A stretch of 64,000 nucleotides of DNA. It comes from Humulus lupulus (taxonomy: Eukaryota > Streptophyta > Magnoliopsida > Rosales > Cannabaceae). Where the stretch lies: positions 87,639,868-87,703,867 of the forward strand of contig NC_084797.1 of NCBI RefSeq assembly GCF_963169125.1, given 5' to 3'. A program made the translations under genes and the position numbers. The notes below the pieces were generated by a model, which was not told the origin of the DNA, did no database searches, and worked only from the letters and a program-made list of their open reading frames with translations. This document shows positions 53,376 to 63,676 of this stretch, in pieces; position 1 is the first letter of the stretch, and every line of letters starts with the position of its first letter.

Positions 53376-53993
53376 TCAGAACTTGGTAGTGTCACTTTTC
53401 GAAATATCCTTTCGAATGGGGGCAGGCTTCTTATAAGGCACACTGGAACTCATGGCCTGATAAACCTTTCCCCGAGACTCAACAAGGGCAGTGTAGTTAG
53501 TGAACCGAGGTTCATAACGGTTACCCTTGGCTCGTTTATTGTCGGAGGTGGAAAGCTCATTGTGTGGCCGTTTTCCACCATTCTTGCCATTGCCGTTACC
53601 ATTCCCGTTACCTTTGCTGTTAGGTTTAGACCCATTGGCGGCTTTGGCGGGCTCGGCAGCCTTCTTATCCTTGCCTGAAGGCTTTCCATCGTTGGCTATG
53701 GCATCTTCAAGCTTGATGTAACGATCAGCCCGGTCCAAGAATTCCTGGGTAGTTCTAACCCCATCCTTCCGGAGGCTTTTCCAGAGATGGGTGCGGCGCC
53801 TAACCCCCGCGGTTATGGCCATCATTTTGCCTTCGTCCCCCACTATTTTTGCACCAGCTGCTGCTCGCATAAAGCGCTGGATGTAGTCTTCCAGCGATTC
53901 TCCATCCTGCTGGCGAATTTCAACCAGCTGGTTTGCCTCTGTCGGATGCACACAACCTTCACAGAACTGTCCGTAAAACTCCCTTATGAACAT
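53376..53993 (-). pseudogene. Gag core of element F
   Basis: MFIREFYGQFCEGCVHPTEANQLVEIRQQDGESLEDYIQRFMRAA is a Gag core; then TTQEFLDRADRYIKLEDAI, a Lys/Gly/Asn-rich low-complexity linker (NGNGNGNGKNGGKRPHNELS) and AKGNRYEPRFTNYTALV. The stop after SKSDTTKF comes just before the expected CCHC-like motif; a related N-Y-G-H-D-T-N-E-C-N-Q-L-K-D-E-I pattern follows in the region 53300-53375. Confidence 0.8.
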
Positions 53994-54165
53994 CTCCCAG
54001 GAAACTATGCTTGCAGGAGGGAACTTAAAAAACCATTCCTGCGCGGCATCAGAAAGTGTTGCAGGGAAGATCCTGCACCGAGCATCTCGGACACTTTCTG
54101 AATGTCCATTTGTATCTCAAACTTATTAACGTGAGATACCGAGGAGTCTCTGCCATAGCTATCCT

Positions 54166-55353
54166 CTAGACGAAAGGAGTGCCTTTCCTCCTGTCGTGGT
54201 CGATATGAGATGTTCTTCCCCCGACCAGCTGTTGCACCGCCTGGTTGAGGGCATCTATGTGGGCTTGCACAGCGATAGGAATCGCTGTGGCCTCTGTTGC
54301 TGAGGGGATGTTCTCGCCATGCCGCTCGCGGCGATCGTTGAGCACATCTCTCAAGTCCTCGTCTCTTCTCCGCTGCTCGCTAGCTCCAAGCCGGTTGAAG
54401 ACGTTATTCTGCCTGGATTGCCCCCTAGCGTCCCGTCTGCCGGGTTGGTCATCGTGAGGTGGCTGATTCCTGTTTCCACCTCTTTCGTCATTCCTCCGAC
54501 CGGCATTTCCTCTGCCGGAATCGGCCTCATCATAACCATTGCCATCTTTGAATCGCGATTGGCTATGACGGGATCGACTGTTTCCTCGATTTCCTTCCCG
54601 GGCTGAAATGTCCCAAGCGTTAGAGGGTGGCCTGCGTTGGTCGTTAGGTACCCGTGCATTATCATGCCGTGGGGGACCTCGGACCGCAGAGCCCAACTCT
54701 GAGCTCCTCCTATTACCAGGAGGATGTTGTCCTCTGTTCGGAAGGTTCGGCTCGTCGCCCCTATGGCGTCTAGGACTACGAGGCTGATGCTCGGTCCTAT
54801 TCTACCTCTGATGCGGGGGATTGCCGCGACTAGCTTGGGATGGAGGCTGTGCCTCAGGGTCCAGTGGGACATCGTCATGAGGCACCTGAGGCTGCTCGGG
54901 CCTTTGCGGGCTCGAGGGTTGGATAGGCGGGCTAGGATTGGGACCCCTGTGCGGTGGCTCATTCGCAGGCTGATCAGGCTGCGAGGCAGGTGCAACCTGA
55001 TTCCTAGCCAATTGCAAGGCTGCCTCAAGGGCTGCCATGGCTTCGCTCTGGCGACGGTCCATCTCCGCCTGCATCTCGCTCAACTCCACGCGCTGCCTTT
55101 CAATTTCTTGCTGCTGCCGCGCCATGATTTCGGTAGCACTTTCTTGGCTGGCCCTCAGATTGGCTAGCTCTTCATGAAATGCCCCCAGAGTACTTTTCAG
55201 CGTCGCGTCATCCATTTCTTTGTCCTCAAAATCCAAATGTGGCTCATCCTCAGCCACGCTTGCAGGAGGAGGACGAGGAGGAGGCGGGTTTGATGGTGCA
55301 GCGGCGGCCGCCTGTCCAGTTTTCCTTGCATCTTTCGCCATTGGTTTTCTCAA
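54166..55353 (-). pseudogene. Gag N-terminal region of element F (two frames)
   Basis: 55353-54802: MRKPMAKDARKTGQAAAAAP, an acidic patch, the coil QQQEIERQRVELSEMQAEMDRRQ, then Pro-rich sequence. After a stop the homologous frame resumes (54696-54166): GPPRHDNARVPNDQRRPPSNAWDISAREGNRG to HIDALNQAVQQLVGGR. Element B has the same N-terminus. The part from 54165 to 53994 holds a little more Gag (GMFIREF start context) in shifted frames. Confidence 0.8.
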
Positions 55354-55367
55354 CGGTGATATGTCAA

Positions 55368-55386
55368 GCTCTCAATGAAAGCACCA
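55368..55386 (-). other. Primer-binding site of element F
   Basis: On the minus strand TGGTGCTTTCATTGAGAGC, three bases inside the 5' LTR; identical over 19 bases to those of A and B. Confidence 0.75.
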
Positions 55387-55389
55387 GAA

Positions 55390-55990
55390 TGTTGACCCTG
55401 ATTTTGGGCAACTGACACGGAGTCAAAATACGCTTGACGTGGATGAATGCGTTGAAAAGAATGTAATGACGAAAATAATAAGAACACGATATTTTATAGT
55501 GGTTCGGCCCCAAGATCTGGTAATAACCTACGTCCACTTAGATTGTTATTGATGTGAGATTCAAAGGAGTGATCAAAGAACTAGGGTTCAATGAGTTTCA
55601 CTAACCTTTGCAGAACAATACAATATGAGTGATATGATAACTCTGATCTCAAGCGATTTAGAAGTCAGAAAAGAAAAAAAAGGATCCGCTTCCCTGAGCC
55701 CTCTTCTTCTATTTATAAGCTCAGGAAAGATTTAAATTAATTTGTTAGAGATATTATTTCCTCAATAATCGGATACTCAGGAAATCATGGGAGAGAATTT
55801 CGGATTCCATCATAACTGCCTAAGATTTCCTCCGCGTGTTACGTGCATACGACCAGACTGGTCGTATGAAGAGACCGATCGCATAATGCCGAATATCTTC
55901 CTGGTCGATAGTTGAACACAGGTTTTTCCAGGTGCAACCACGTGCAATTAATTCCTGCCATGTCATTCACTTCTGATTTTCGGGATAACA
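55390..55990 (-). repeat. 5' LTR of element F
   Basis: 601 bp. The same dyad as in the other LTR lies at 55846-55868. Minus-strand TATAAATAG near 55710. Confidence 0.93.
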
Positions 55991-56008
55991 CATATATATG
56001 TGAAGATG

Positions 56009-56020
56009 GCTCTGGTACCA
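56009..56020 (-). other. Primer-binding site of the Copia element
   Basis: Minus strand TGGTACCAGAGC, one mismatch to the initiator Met tRNA complement, two bases inside the 5' LTR. Confidence 0.85.
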
Positions 56021-56022
56021 TT

Positions 56023-57893
56023 TGTTGGTTTTTATTGATCAAATCAGAGATTATGCGCAGCGGAACAACAATCAAATTGTCAGATTAATCCCATAAGATT
56101 TCTAGATCTACTTCTTCACACTCATATATATATTGAATCAAGGACAAGAATAGAAAAATTACCTCATGTCCTTCCTTGCTGCTATCTTTTCGTATGGCTG
56201 AATCCTTGAGATCTCACACCAAGATCTTCCAAAATGTTCTCAGGCACACAAAGAACGAGTGTGGGCTCGCTATACAAATAATAGGCAATAATTATTTATC
56301 AGATGTTCTCAACACATGAGATCTGATAAAGTTTGGACCTAGGTTTTGTGACGAACAATGACCTTTGTTTTTGTCACTGTTCTCTTTTCTCTGAGAGAAT
56401 CCTAGATATTTTTCTATCCCTGAAAAATTACGTTTTGTGAAAACTGATATCCAATATTTAATAATATCCAATATATTAAAATATTTGTTATTTTAAACAA
56501 ATTCAAAATAACTTATCAGTTATCAGATTTTTGTTTAAATAATAATATTTTAATCATATTAAAATATCTCATTATTTATTTAATATTTAAATAACTAAAA
56601 TTGTGGAATCAAGAGACTAAGTCCATCTCTTATGCGTGTAGCACAGTGCCTGTGCACTGTGCCACACGTGTACCAAAAATTTTTCCCAAATTTTATTATT
56701 ATTTAAATACCAAAAATCCTAAAAATAAATTAATTATATTTTTGATAAATCAAATAATTAATTAATTCTTAATTAATTAATTACACATAATTCAACAATA
56801 ATTATGTTTGATACATAGAAAAATATTTTACTTATCACATAAGTCTTTTTTGCCCATTTTTGCATTTGCCTTTGACAGTGATTGTTTGAGCCATTTCGGG
56901 GACCATGGACCTATAACATTAAGCTTCAATAAATTGAAACTAAATAATTAAACTCTTTATAATAGTTAATTGATTAATTCTGATTTTACTCCACTATAAA
57001 TTCAGAATTGCACTCTTTATGTTATAGATATACTTTTACAAAAATCTTTTTCTTAAGTCGTCCATTGATACATCTTACAATAGTTCAACCCTCTAATTAA
57101 TTAGTTCATAAATTAGAATGGGAGAATTACCATTTAACCTTCCTAATTTACTTCTTATTCCTTAAGTACCATTAATTCACTAGTGAATAATTAATCTATA
57201 ATCTAATTATAGATTTGAGCTCAAAATCATTCAGTTCCAGAATTAACCCTTAAGGGAACAAATATACGATCCGTTAGGAAAGATTAGATTCCGTATTATT
57301 GATACATGTTCCCAGCCATCCATGATATTAAATCTCCAAAACAAAAGTCATTAGCCTCATTCTTTGAAGAGACCTTAACGAATGAATCAAAAGATTTAAT
57401 AAACATGAACATGAGTTCATGAACACTCAGGGTTTAGGTTGATCTATAAATGATCATCAGTTATGATATGAATTACAAGTCTATATTGTTAAATGGTTTT
57501 TGGATAAAGACTTCAATTCATATCGGTCCATGTCATATATAATCATATTATATAAAGCACCTTTACCGAGATGTCTTACCACATCAATAATCCGAATCTA
57601 GATTATTTGTATCATTATGGTACTCAGTAAACCGTACTTACAACTCCAATTAAAGAATTCCATAACTTTAATTTGTTGTTGTTGACTATTTTTATTCATT
57701 CATGTGATCTTAATTCTCTCGTTCTAATACAAGATCACATCCTCAATAATGAATATGGAATTGTTCTGATATTTACAAAATTATTCAAACAATATTTAAC
57801 AATCTAAATATGACAATAATAATAAAACATTGTATTTATTTATTCACAGAAAAAACAAATGTCTTTACATGCTTTTAGGACACACTCCTAACA
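56023..57893 (-). repeat. 5' LTR of the Copia element
   Basis: 1871 bp, uninterrupted; TGTTGGTTTTTATTG to CACTCCTAACA on the plus strand. It aligns with the three pieces at 27928-38268 and was the template used to place G1 and G2. AT-rich; no gene. Confidence 0.93.
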
Positions 57894-58649
57894 AATTGCA
57901 CCCTTGTGTGGTAGTGAACGGGACTGAGGTTCCCAATTATTGATTGCTTGTACTATGTGTTTGTAAGATTGACGTGATATAAGAGAATGAATGGCCTAAG
58001 AGAGCCAGGGCTAACAGTAAGCGTACTGAACACAGCTCGGCCTAAGCGATCCAGGGTCAACAAGATCAATAGGGGTCTCGGCCTAAGTGTGCAAACCTTG
58101 AATAGTTGTGAACTTGAGATTATGTGTTTATCATTGATTAGTTGAATATTCATACTCTATTTTATGATTGAATTGAATGAGTTAAGCTTGAATGAATACC
58201 ATTATTGCTACATGTATCTGCTGTTTTCTTTGGTTTTCTTGTCGGGCCTTGGCTCACGAGTGCTACATGGTGCAGGTAAAGGTAAAGGAAAGCTGGACCA
58301 ACCATGAGTTGGAGAGCTATGGGAGCGAGGTGTACATTGTCAGCTGTTCGTCCATCACAGTCGAGAGAAAGGGCAGGGACAAAGCCTTGAAATTTGTAAT
58401 TTTCCACTAGAGTGGCTTTTGGTTGTATAAAATTTTTTATGGTTGTAAATTGTCTCTTAAACCCTGTTTTTAGGATCCCATGTACCAAACATCTATTTTA
58501 ATGGAAATTAACCGTTTATGGTCAAAATATTTTAACCCTACCTCATAGTTGACTTTAGAAACGCATTATTGTTCAAACGGCTCGATTAGCGAGTCTTGCA
58601 CTATTTTAAAATACACAGTGTAACGGTCTTGGTTACCCAGGGTGTTACA
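57894..58649 (+). repeat. 3' part of the LTR of element D
   Basis: Continues from 27927. Shares GGCTCACGAGTGCTACATGGTGCAGGT-like wording with the LTR of E (near 63260) and ends ACCCAGGGTGTTACA before a PBS. Non-coding. Confidence 0.82.
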
Positions 58650-58652
58650 ACT

Positions 58653-58664
58653 TGGTATCAGAGC
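58653..58664 (+). other. Primer-binding site of element D
   Basis: TGGTATCAGAGC; initiator Met tRNA complement. Confidence 0.92.
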
Positions 58665-58758
58665 CATCTAGGTTTAAGGGTTCTTGAAGACTAGCTGGGC
58701 ATGTACACTCGCTGCTAACACAAACTCGACTCAGGGTTGGGTAATTGTATAAATGTGA

Positions 58759-60199
58759 TGTTGACGGTGAACTCGTCAACCAAGTTAAGTTAGAAAAATT
58801 GAAATACAAAGCTTATCAATGAAAAACTTCAAAGATCTAATCGGAAACTCAAAGAAAATGGTGAAATGAACTTGTATTTTTTATGGTGTAGTGCTACAGT
58901 GTTTTTTTCCAACCCCCTTCCATGTGGAAGTGTGGTTTCTTTTATAGTGGGCTCTAATGGCCCTTGATACATTGTGGTCCAGGGGACCAGATGGTACGCA
59001 GTACACTGTCAGGAGAGTGGTCTCAGGGGTAGTGGTGTTGGCTCCAGTACCTGGTCAAATATAATGAGGATGTTCCACTACTTATTTGTATGAATGTCAA
59101 AGGGGTGGCACCAGGCGTAGTGGTGCTGGTGGTGGTGTTGATTCTGGCATCTGGTTAGAAGTATTGAGGCCATGTCCCCTCTCCTAGTACTCCCACTACT
59201 TGTCTGGCATGAGTATGTGGATCAGGCATACGGGGTCTTAAGGGTCGTACCCCGTACAAGATTGTACTAGTATGACCCTTTTGGATTATACTTGGGCTTT
59301 TACCTCCAAATGATGGTGCCTCAATAGGTCTTCATGGGAGGCATCCACTCAAGGTGAAGGGTGCGAGACACCTGGGATGCATTGGGCGTGCAGCCGAGGT
59401 ATGGGGGAGACATCGTCTTGTAAGGCTCGTGTTGCTGGGCCATGGGTGCGCGCGGCCGAGGTGTGGGCGAGGCACCATCTCGCGAGGCCCGTGTTGCTGG
59501 GCCATGGGTGCGCGAGGCGCTGACCTAGGCGAGGCGTGCGAGGCACTGGCCTGGGCGAGACGCGAAGCCACTTGGGCAGCTGCGGGCGCGCGAGGCGCTG
59601 GCCTGGGCGAGGCGCGAGGCCGCCTGGGCAACTGTGGGTGCACGAGGCTCTGGCCTGGATGAGGCGCAAGGTCGCCTGGGCAGTTGCGGGCGCGCAAGGC
59701 TCTGGCCTGGGCGAGGCGCGAGGCCGCCTGTGCAGCTGCGGGCACGCGAGGCGCTGACCTAGGCAAGGCGCTGGCCTGGGCGAGGCGTGAGGCCACTTGG
59801 GCAGCTGCAGGCACGCGAGGCACTGGCCTGGGCGAGGCGCGAGGCACTGGCCTGGGCGAGGCGCGAGGCACTGGCCTGGGCGAGGCGCGAGGCCGCCTAG
59901 GCAGCTGCGAGCGTGCGGGGCGTTGGCCGGGGCGAGGCGCGAGGCCACATGGGCAGCTGCAGGCGCAGGAGACGCTAGCCTGGACGAGGCGCGAGGTCGC
60001 CTGGGCAGCTATGGGCGCACGAGGCGCTGGCCTGTGCGTGGCGCGAGGCATGCTACGGGGGTCCTCTACGGCCCACCTGCCGGAGTTTCATCCGGCAAGG
60101 TTTATCGTATTGTGTAAGCATAGGTACATACTTAAGCACTTATGGGACCTTAGGACGTGTTTTGGACCTTTCGTAAGCACAGAGTTTTGAGCATCCACA
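58759..60199. mobile_element. Solo LTR of another family (here H) in the leader of element D
   Basis: Begins TGTTGACGGTGAACTCG and ends GAGCATCCACA, 1441 bp, with perfect TSD TGTGA (58754-58758 and 60200-60204). Removing it joins two leader parts that align with the leader of element E (CTCGAT/CTCAGGGTTTGG... and GAGATACTGATAGGGCCTG). Orientation cannot be told. About 0.6 kb of it is a GC-rich minisatellite. Confidence 0.82.
59470..60060. repeat. GC-rich minisatellite (52-bp and 24-bp units)
   Basis: CTGGCCTGGG recurs at 59546, 59598, 59650 and 59702 (period 52 bp). Between about 59820 and 59892 a shorter 24-bp period (ACTGGCCTGGGCGAGGCGCG plus AGGC) repeats three times. Open frames on both strands (for example 239 codons of PRPVPRASPRPAPRAP type) come from the repeat and are not called as genes. 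Confidence 0.88.
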
Positions 60200-60589
60200 T
60201 GTGATTACATGCTTAAATGTTTAATTAAGTGAGATATAAATGCTTTATTGTATGATTATTGGGGAGCATGAGATACTGATAGGGCCTGTCTCTTGACTGT
60301 TGTGTGATCATAATGAGGCATGCTTATTAGCATTGCTGCTGCATGTGAATGAATGTTTAAATGCTTAATTGCATCCTAATTGTATATGGTTGGTTGAGTT
60401 TGAAAGGTAGATTATGGAAAGACTGTTAACCTGTCATCATTGCTTGACCGCCGAGTCGTTGATTGCAGATAAACTTGGATAGCTATGCATCCAAGGCGAT
60501 CAATATGACTAGTCGGCACAAGGATTGAGGCTAGAGACGATGATCAAGGCCAAAACCCTCCGCCAGTCCCTTAGAACTGGCAGCAGATA

Positions 60590-61140
60590 CTTGCTGATAT
60601 GCAAGCCCGATTACAGAGTCAAGAAGAGCAGATTCGCCTTCCGAGACAACAGGCTCCGTTAGGGAGTGCTACCCCTCCTACTGTGGCACCAGTTGTACAA
60701 CCACCTGAGGTTAGGAACAGGTGGGAGCCACTTTATGAGCGGTTCAGGAGACAGCATCCTCCAACCTTTGAGGGGGACTAGATCCACTGAAGGCTTAACA
60801 ATGGATGAGTATGATCATTTCTATCCTGGATTTCATGAGGGTGGAAGGTAATGACAAGGTGGCCTTTTCCACCTATATGCTTAGAGAGGATGCTCATATT
60901 TGGTGGGAGGTGGCATCATAGACCAGGGATATTTCTACTTTGAGTTGGGATGCGACTAGACATGACAGGTTCATCCGGGGGCTAAATGCCATGATAGCTC
61001 GTGATGTGAGGATTACATCAGTACGTGGGCATACAACTTATGCTCAGATTGTTGAGAAGGCTCTTACCGTAGAAGAGGAAGAAAATAAGATCTGGAGGGA
61101 GAACGCTGCGAGATGGGATGTTCGCAGGGCAATGCCTCCA
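60590..61140 (+). pseudogene. Gag fragment of element D
   Basis: MQARLQSQEEQIRLPRQQAP, RNRWEPLYERFRRQHPPTFEG, then (after a TAG) DEYDHFYPGFHEGGR-frame debris and, in another frame, [21 protein letters not shown] and YAQIVEKALTVEEEENKIWRENAARWDVRRAMPP. This parallels element C at 25690-26410. Stops and shifts throughout; no zinc knuckle remains. Confidence 0.82.
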
Positions 61141-61282
61141 TCCACAGGAAATGGAGTCCATGTTCTCAAATTTCGTATGGGATCTTGTGGAAGCACCTAG
61201 TGACTTTAGGGCCATTGGGTGCAAGTGGATCTACAAGAAGAAACGAGGTGTTGATGGAAATATAGAGACATATAAATCTCAA
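61141..61282 (+). pseudogene. Copia RT fragment
   Basis: About 46 codons: EMESMFSNFVWDLVEAP, then FRAIGCKWIYKKKRGVDG and NIETYKS, the start of a Copia RT (compare [22 protein letters not shown] in the Copia element, which is different enough to be another lineage). It is fused to Gag of D on the left and to the LTR of E on the right. Confidence 0.8.
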
Positions 61283-61875
61283 TGCAATGACCCAAAAATC
61301 ACTATTAAGGCTTAAGGGTCTTGATAAGTATGCCGGGAGGGCATAATTGATTTATGTGTGAATTAAATAATTTAATGCGTGATTCCGTGATAAGCATGCT
61401 TATATGATTATATGGATACATGGGATGCATGTCTAAGAGTATTAGTGTGCATGTAGGCCCTGCCTAACTTAGAGGGGCATATTTATAATTTTAGCCCGTT
61501 GAGGGCATAAATGTGATTATGTTATAATTGTGAAGACCACATTATTATGTGGATATATCTGCAGCATGCGACTTGAGGCGATCCTAGGGAGCCAGTTAGT
61601 AGAAAAGTCACAACGGGACCCAATACTTGACTCGAGGCGAGTCAAGAGGTGTTTTGGGGATTAGATAGTTATTTGCGTTATCGGGTTATGGAAATAAATA
61701 ATTGGAGATAAATTTAAGGTTAGGAAGCTTAGGAGGAAATACTGGGAAGTTTACCATTTTGCCCTCGGGGACGTTTTTGGTACCCCGAGCTTTGGGATTA
61801 AATAGGTAAGATAAAACAAAATAGAGGAAATAGCTAGAATTTTGACAAACCGACCCTTCCTTCTTCTCTCAGCTT

Positions 61876-61929
<54 letters not shown>

Positions 61930-63661
61930 GAACCACTGAAAGTAAGGAAGATTTGGCTAGAAATTCAGAGGTTTGAGCTAGAATCTGGGGGATATCTTAG
62001 TAGCAATCTGAAGGTTCAGACATGTAATTTAGGTAAGTGTTGAATTTTGGTTTAGCTGATGAAATTCTTTAGTTCTAGTTGGGTTCTAAGGACTTGGGAG
62101 TTAGCTCAACAATTGCATGGTGGATTGGTTCTTCAGTGAAGGTAAGCTCTAATTTATAGTTTAGCATCTGAATTTTGTGCTATCTTGGCTGGTTTTAGTG
62201 TTCTTGAGCTTATGGGTTTCAAAGATTAAAGTGTAATTTTGATGAGTTTCTAAGCTAGGTTTTCGTTGGGTTTTGCTGCTGGAAACATGTTAGGATGTTT
62301 ATGATAGTTGAATTGTATCATTAGGATGGTTTTGGGTGGATTTGAGTGAGGTTTGATTGTAATAAATGGTGGGTTTTCTGGGTTCGAAGGGGTCGAGCCG
62401 CGACTCAGTTCTTAGTGCGCTGTGGCCCTCTGGAGCAAATGAGAGCTGAGGAAGAGGGGCGGACCACGACATGGGGAGTGTTGGGCTGCGGCCCGTGTCT
62501 GTTATTTGGTGAGGCTGGGCCTTTGGAAAGGGGCGGGCCGCGACATAAAAAGCTTGGGTCGCGGCTCTTAAGGGCATTTTTTATTTTAGGCGCGGGAGCC
62601 TAACCTAGGGTGCTCGGGATCGATTCCACCACCGTGTTCGGTGGAATTCGATGTCCCAGAGGCTAGAACTTGGTCCGGAAACCCTTATACAATTATTATT
62701 GATGGAATCCCTTATCTTGGTTGTGATTAGGTGTAAGCTAGGGCTCAGGAAACAGATTGTGCTCAAGGGTCATCTCTCGTAATCAGAACACTTGGAATTA
62801 AAGGTAAGAAAACTGCACCTGCTTGTGAATTTATGACGGGACTAAGGGTTCCCTATTCTTGTATGCATTACGTAAGGTGGTATTATGCCATGTGAACATT
62901 AAACAAACAACCTAAGAGTGCCAGAGTTTACATTGGCGCACAGGGTGCGGCTCAACCACTGGTAGCTGAGGACAACTTAATATTCACTGAGCTCAGTTTA
63001 AGCGGACTAGAGTCAGTGGGGGAAACAAAGGGTACGACCGAAGAAGGGCGTCGACCCTTATTATTATGTGATTTGGTTATCGTTGTTAATTGATGAATGT
63101 GATATTCTGAATAGTTTTGTATTAGTTTGTGGATTTCCTGGTTATGTCTATGGATTATGTGATTAGTATGGATTGTTAAGTGCATGATCATGCTTAAAGA
63201 GTTATTTGATTATTATCATTGTTTGTGCTATGATGTTATGTTTTCTTGTTGGGCCTTGGCTCACGGGTGCTACGTGGTGCAGGTAAAGGCAAGGGTAAGC
63301 TTGATCATCCCTGACTTGGAGAGCTCTAGAGGCGGAATGTACACAGTCAGCTGCCCGGCTGCCACGGTTGTGGGTTGGACAGGAACGGAAGAACCTTACA
63401 TGTCTGTTTTGCCCTTAGAGTGGCTAGCAGTTGTTTATACCCTGATTTTTTTTGTAAACTGTCCTTTAAACGTTATTTCTTTTGGGAACCCATGTACTAC
63501 AAAACGTTTATTTATATGAGATGTGTCTTTTATGACTAAAACCTTTTAACCCTAGTTAACTAATGGTCTTAGCGACACATTTTCAACTAATTGGATTGAT
63601 TAGCAAGTCTTGCACCTTTATAACACATAGTGTAACGGACTTGGCTACCCAGGGCATTACA
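61283..63661 (+). repeat. 5' LTR of element E
   Basis: 2379 bp; TGCAATGACCCAAAAATC to CCAGGGCATTACA. Close in length and landmarks to the LTR at 6618-9004. No gene. Confidence 0.85.
61878..61926. repeat. (CT)n microsatellite
   Basis: About 49 bases of uninterrupted CT dinucleotide in the LTR of element E. The other LTRs of the family have only a short CT-rich stretch there (CCTCCACCCTCTCTTC near 7190). Confidence 0.97.
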
Positions 63662-63664
63662 ACT

Positions 63665-63676
63665 TCGTATTAGAGC
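63665..63676 (+). other. Mutated primer-binding site of element E
   Basis: TCGTATTAGAGC, two changes from TGGTATCAGAGC, both in positions expected to pair with the primer tRNA. Confidence 0.75.

Larger units (their letters stand above)
43672..55990 (-). mobile_element. Element F: full-length Tat-type Gypsy element
   Basis: LTRs 43672-44269 and 55390-55990; perfect TSD CATAT (43667-43671 and 55991-55995). Minus strand order: PBS 55368-55386, Gag, protease, RT, RNase H, archaeal-type RNase H, integrase, an opposite-strand gene, a polypurine tract (44270-44281) and the 3' LTR. It shares its LTR family with element B and its general plan with element A. It inserted a few bases from the Copia PBS. 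Confidence 0.94.
27928..57893 (-). mobile_element. Ty1/Copia retrotransposon (minus strand) hosting three insertions
   Basis: Flanked by perfect TSD AATTG (27923-27927 and 57894-57898). 5' LTR 56023-57893, PBS 56009-56020, Gag remnant near 41501-41866, pol remnants 38300-40940, polypurine tract near 38270-38280 (minus AAGTGGGAGAT), and 3' LTR 27928-38268 which contains G1 and G2. Element F lies in the leader. Integrase precedes RT in coding order, which is what defines Copia. Confidence 0.93.
27831..61282 (+). mobile_element. Element D: second Tekay-type element, split by the Copia insertion
   Basis: LTR remnant 27831-27927 (ending GGTAAGAAAATTG) continues at 57894-58649 after the Copia element. 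The join restores the alignment with the LTR at 61283 (GGTAAGAAAACTGCACC). Then PBS 58653-58664, a leader with a solo LTR insertion, and a broken Gag 60590-61140. The 5' part of this LTR and everything after Gag are missing. Confidence 0.8.

Noticed and set aside
59332..60051. Open frames of 199-239 codons on the minus strand and others on the plus strand
   Set aside because: They follow the 52-bp and 24-bp GC-rich repeat, are open in several frames at once and encode only Pro/Arg/Ala repeats.
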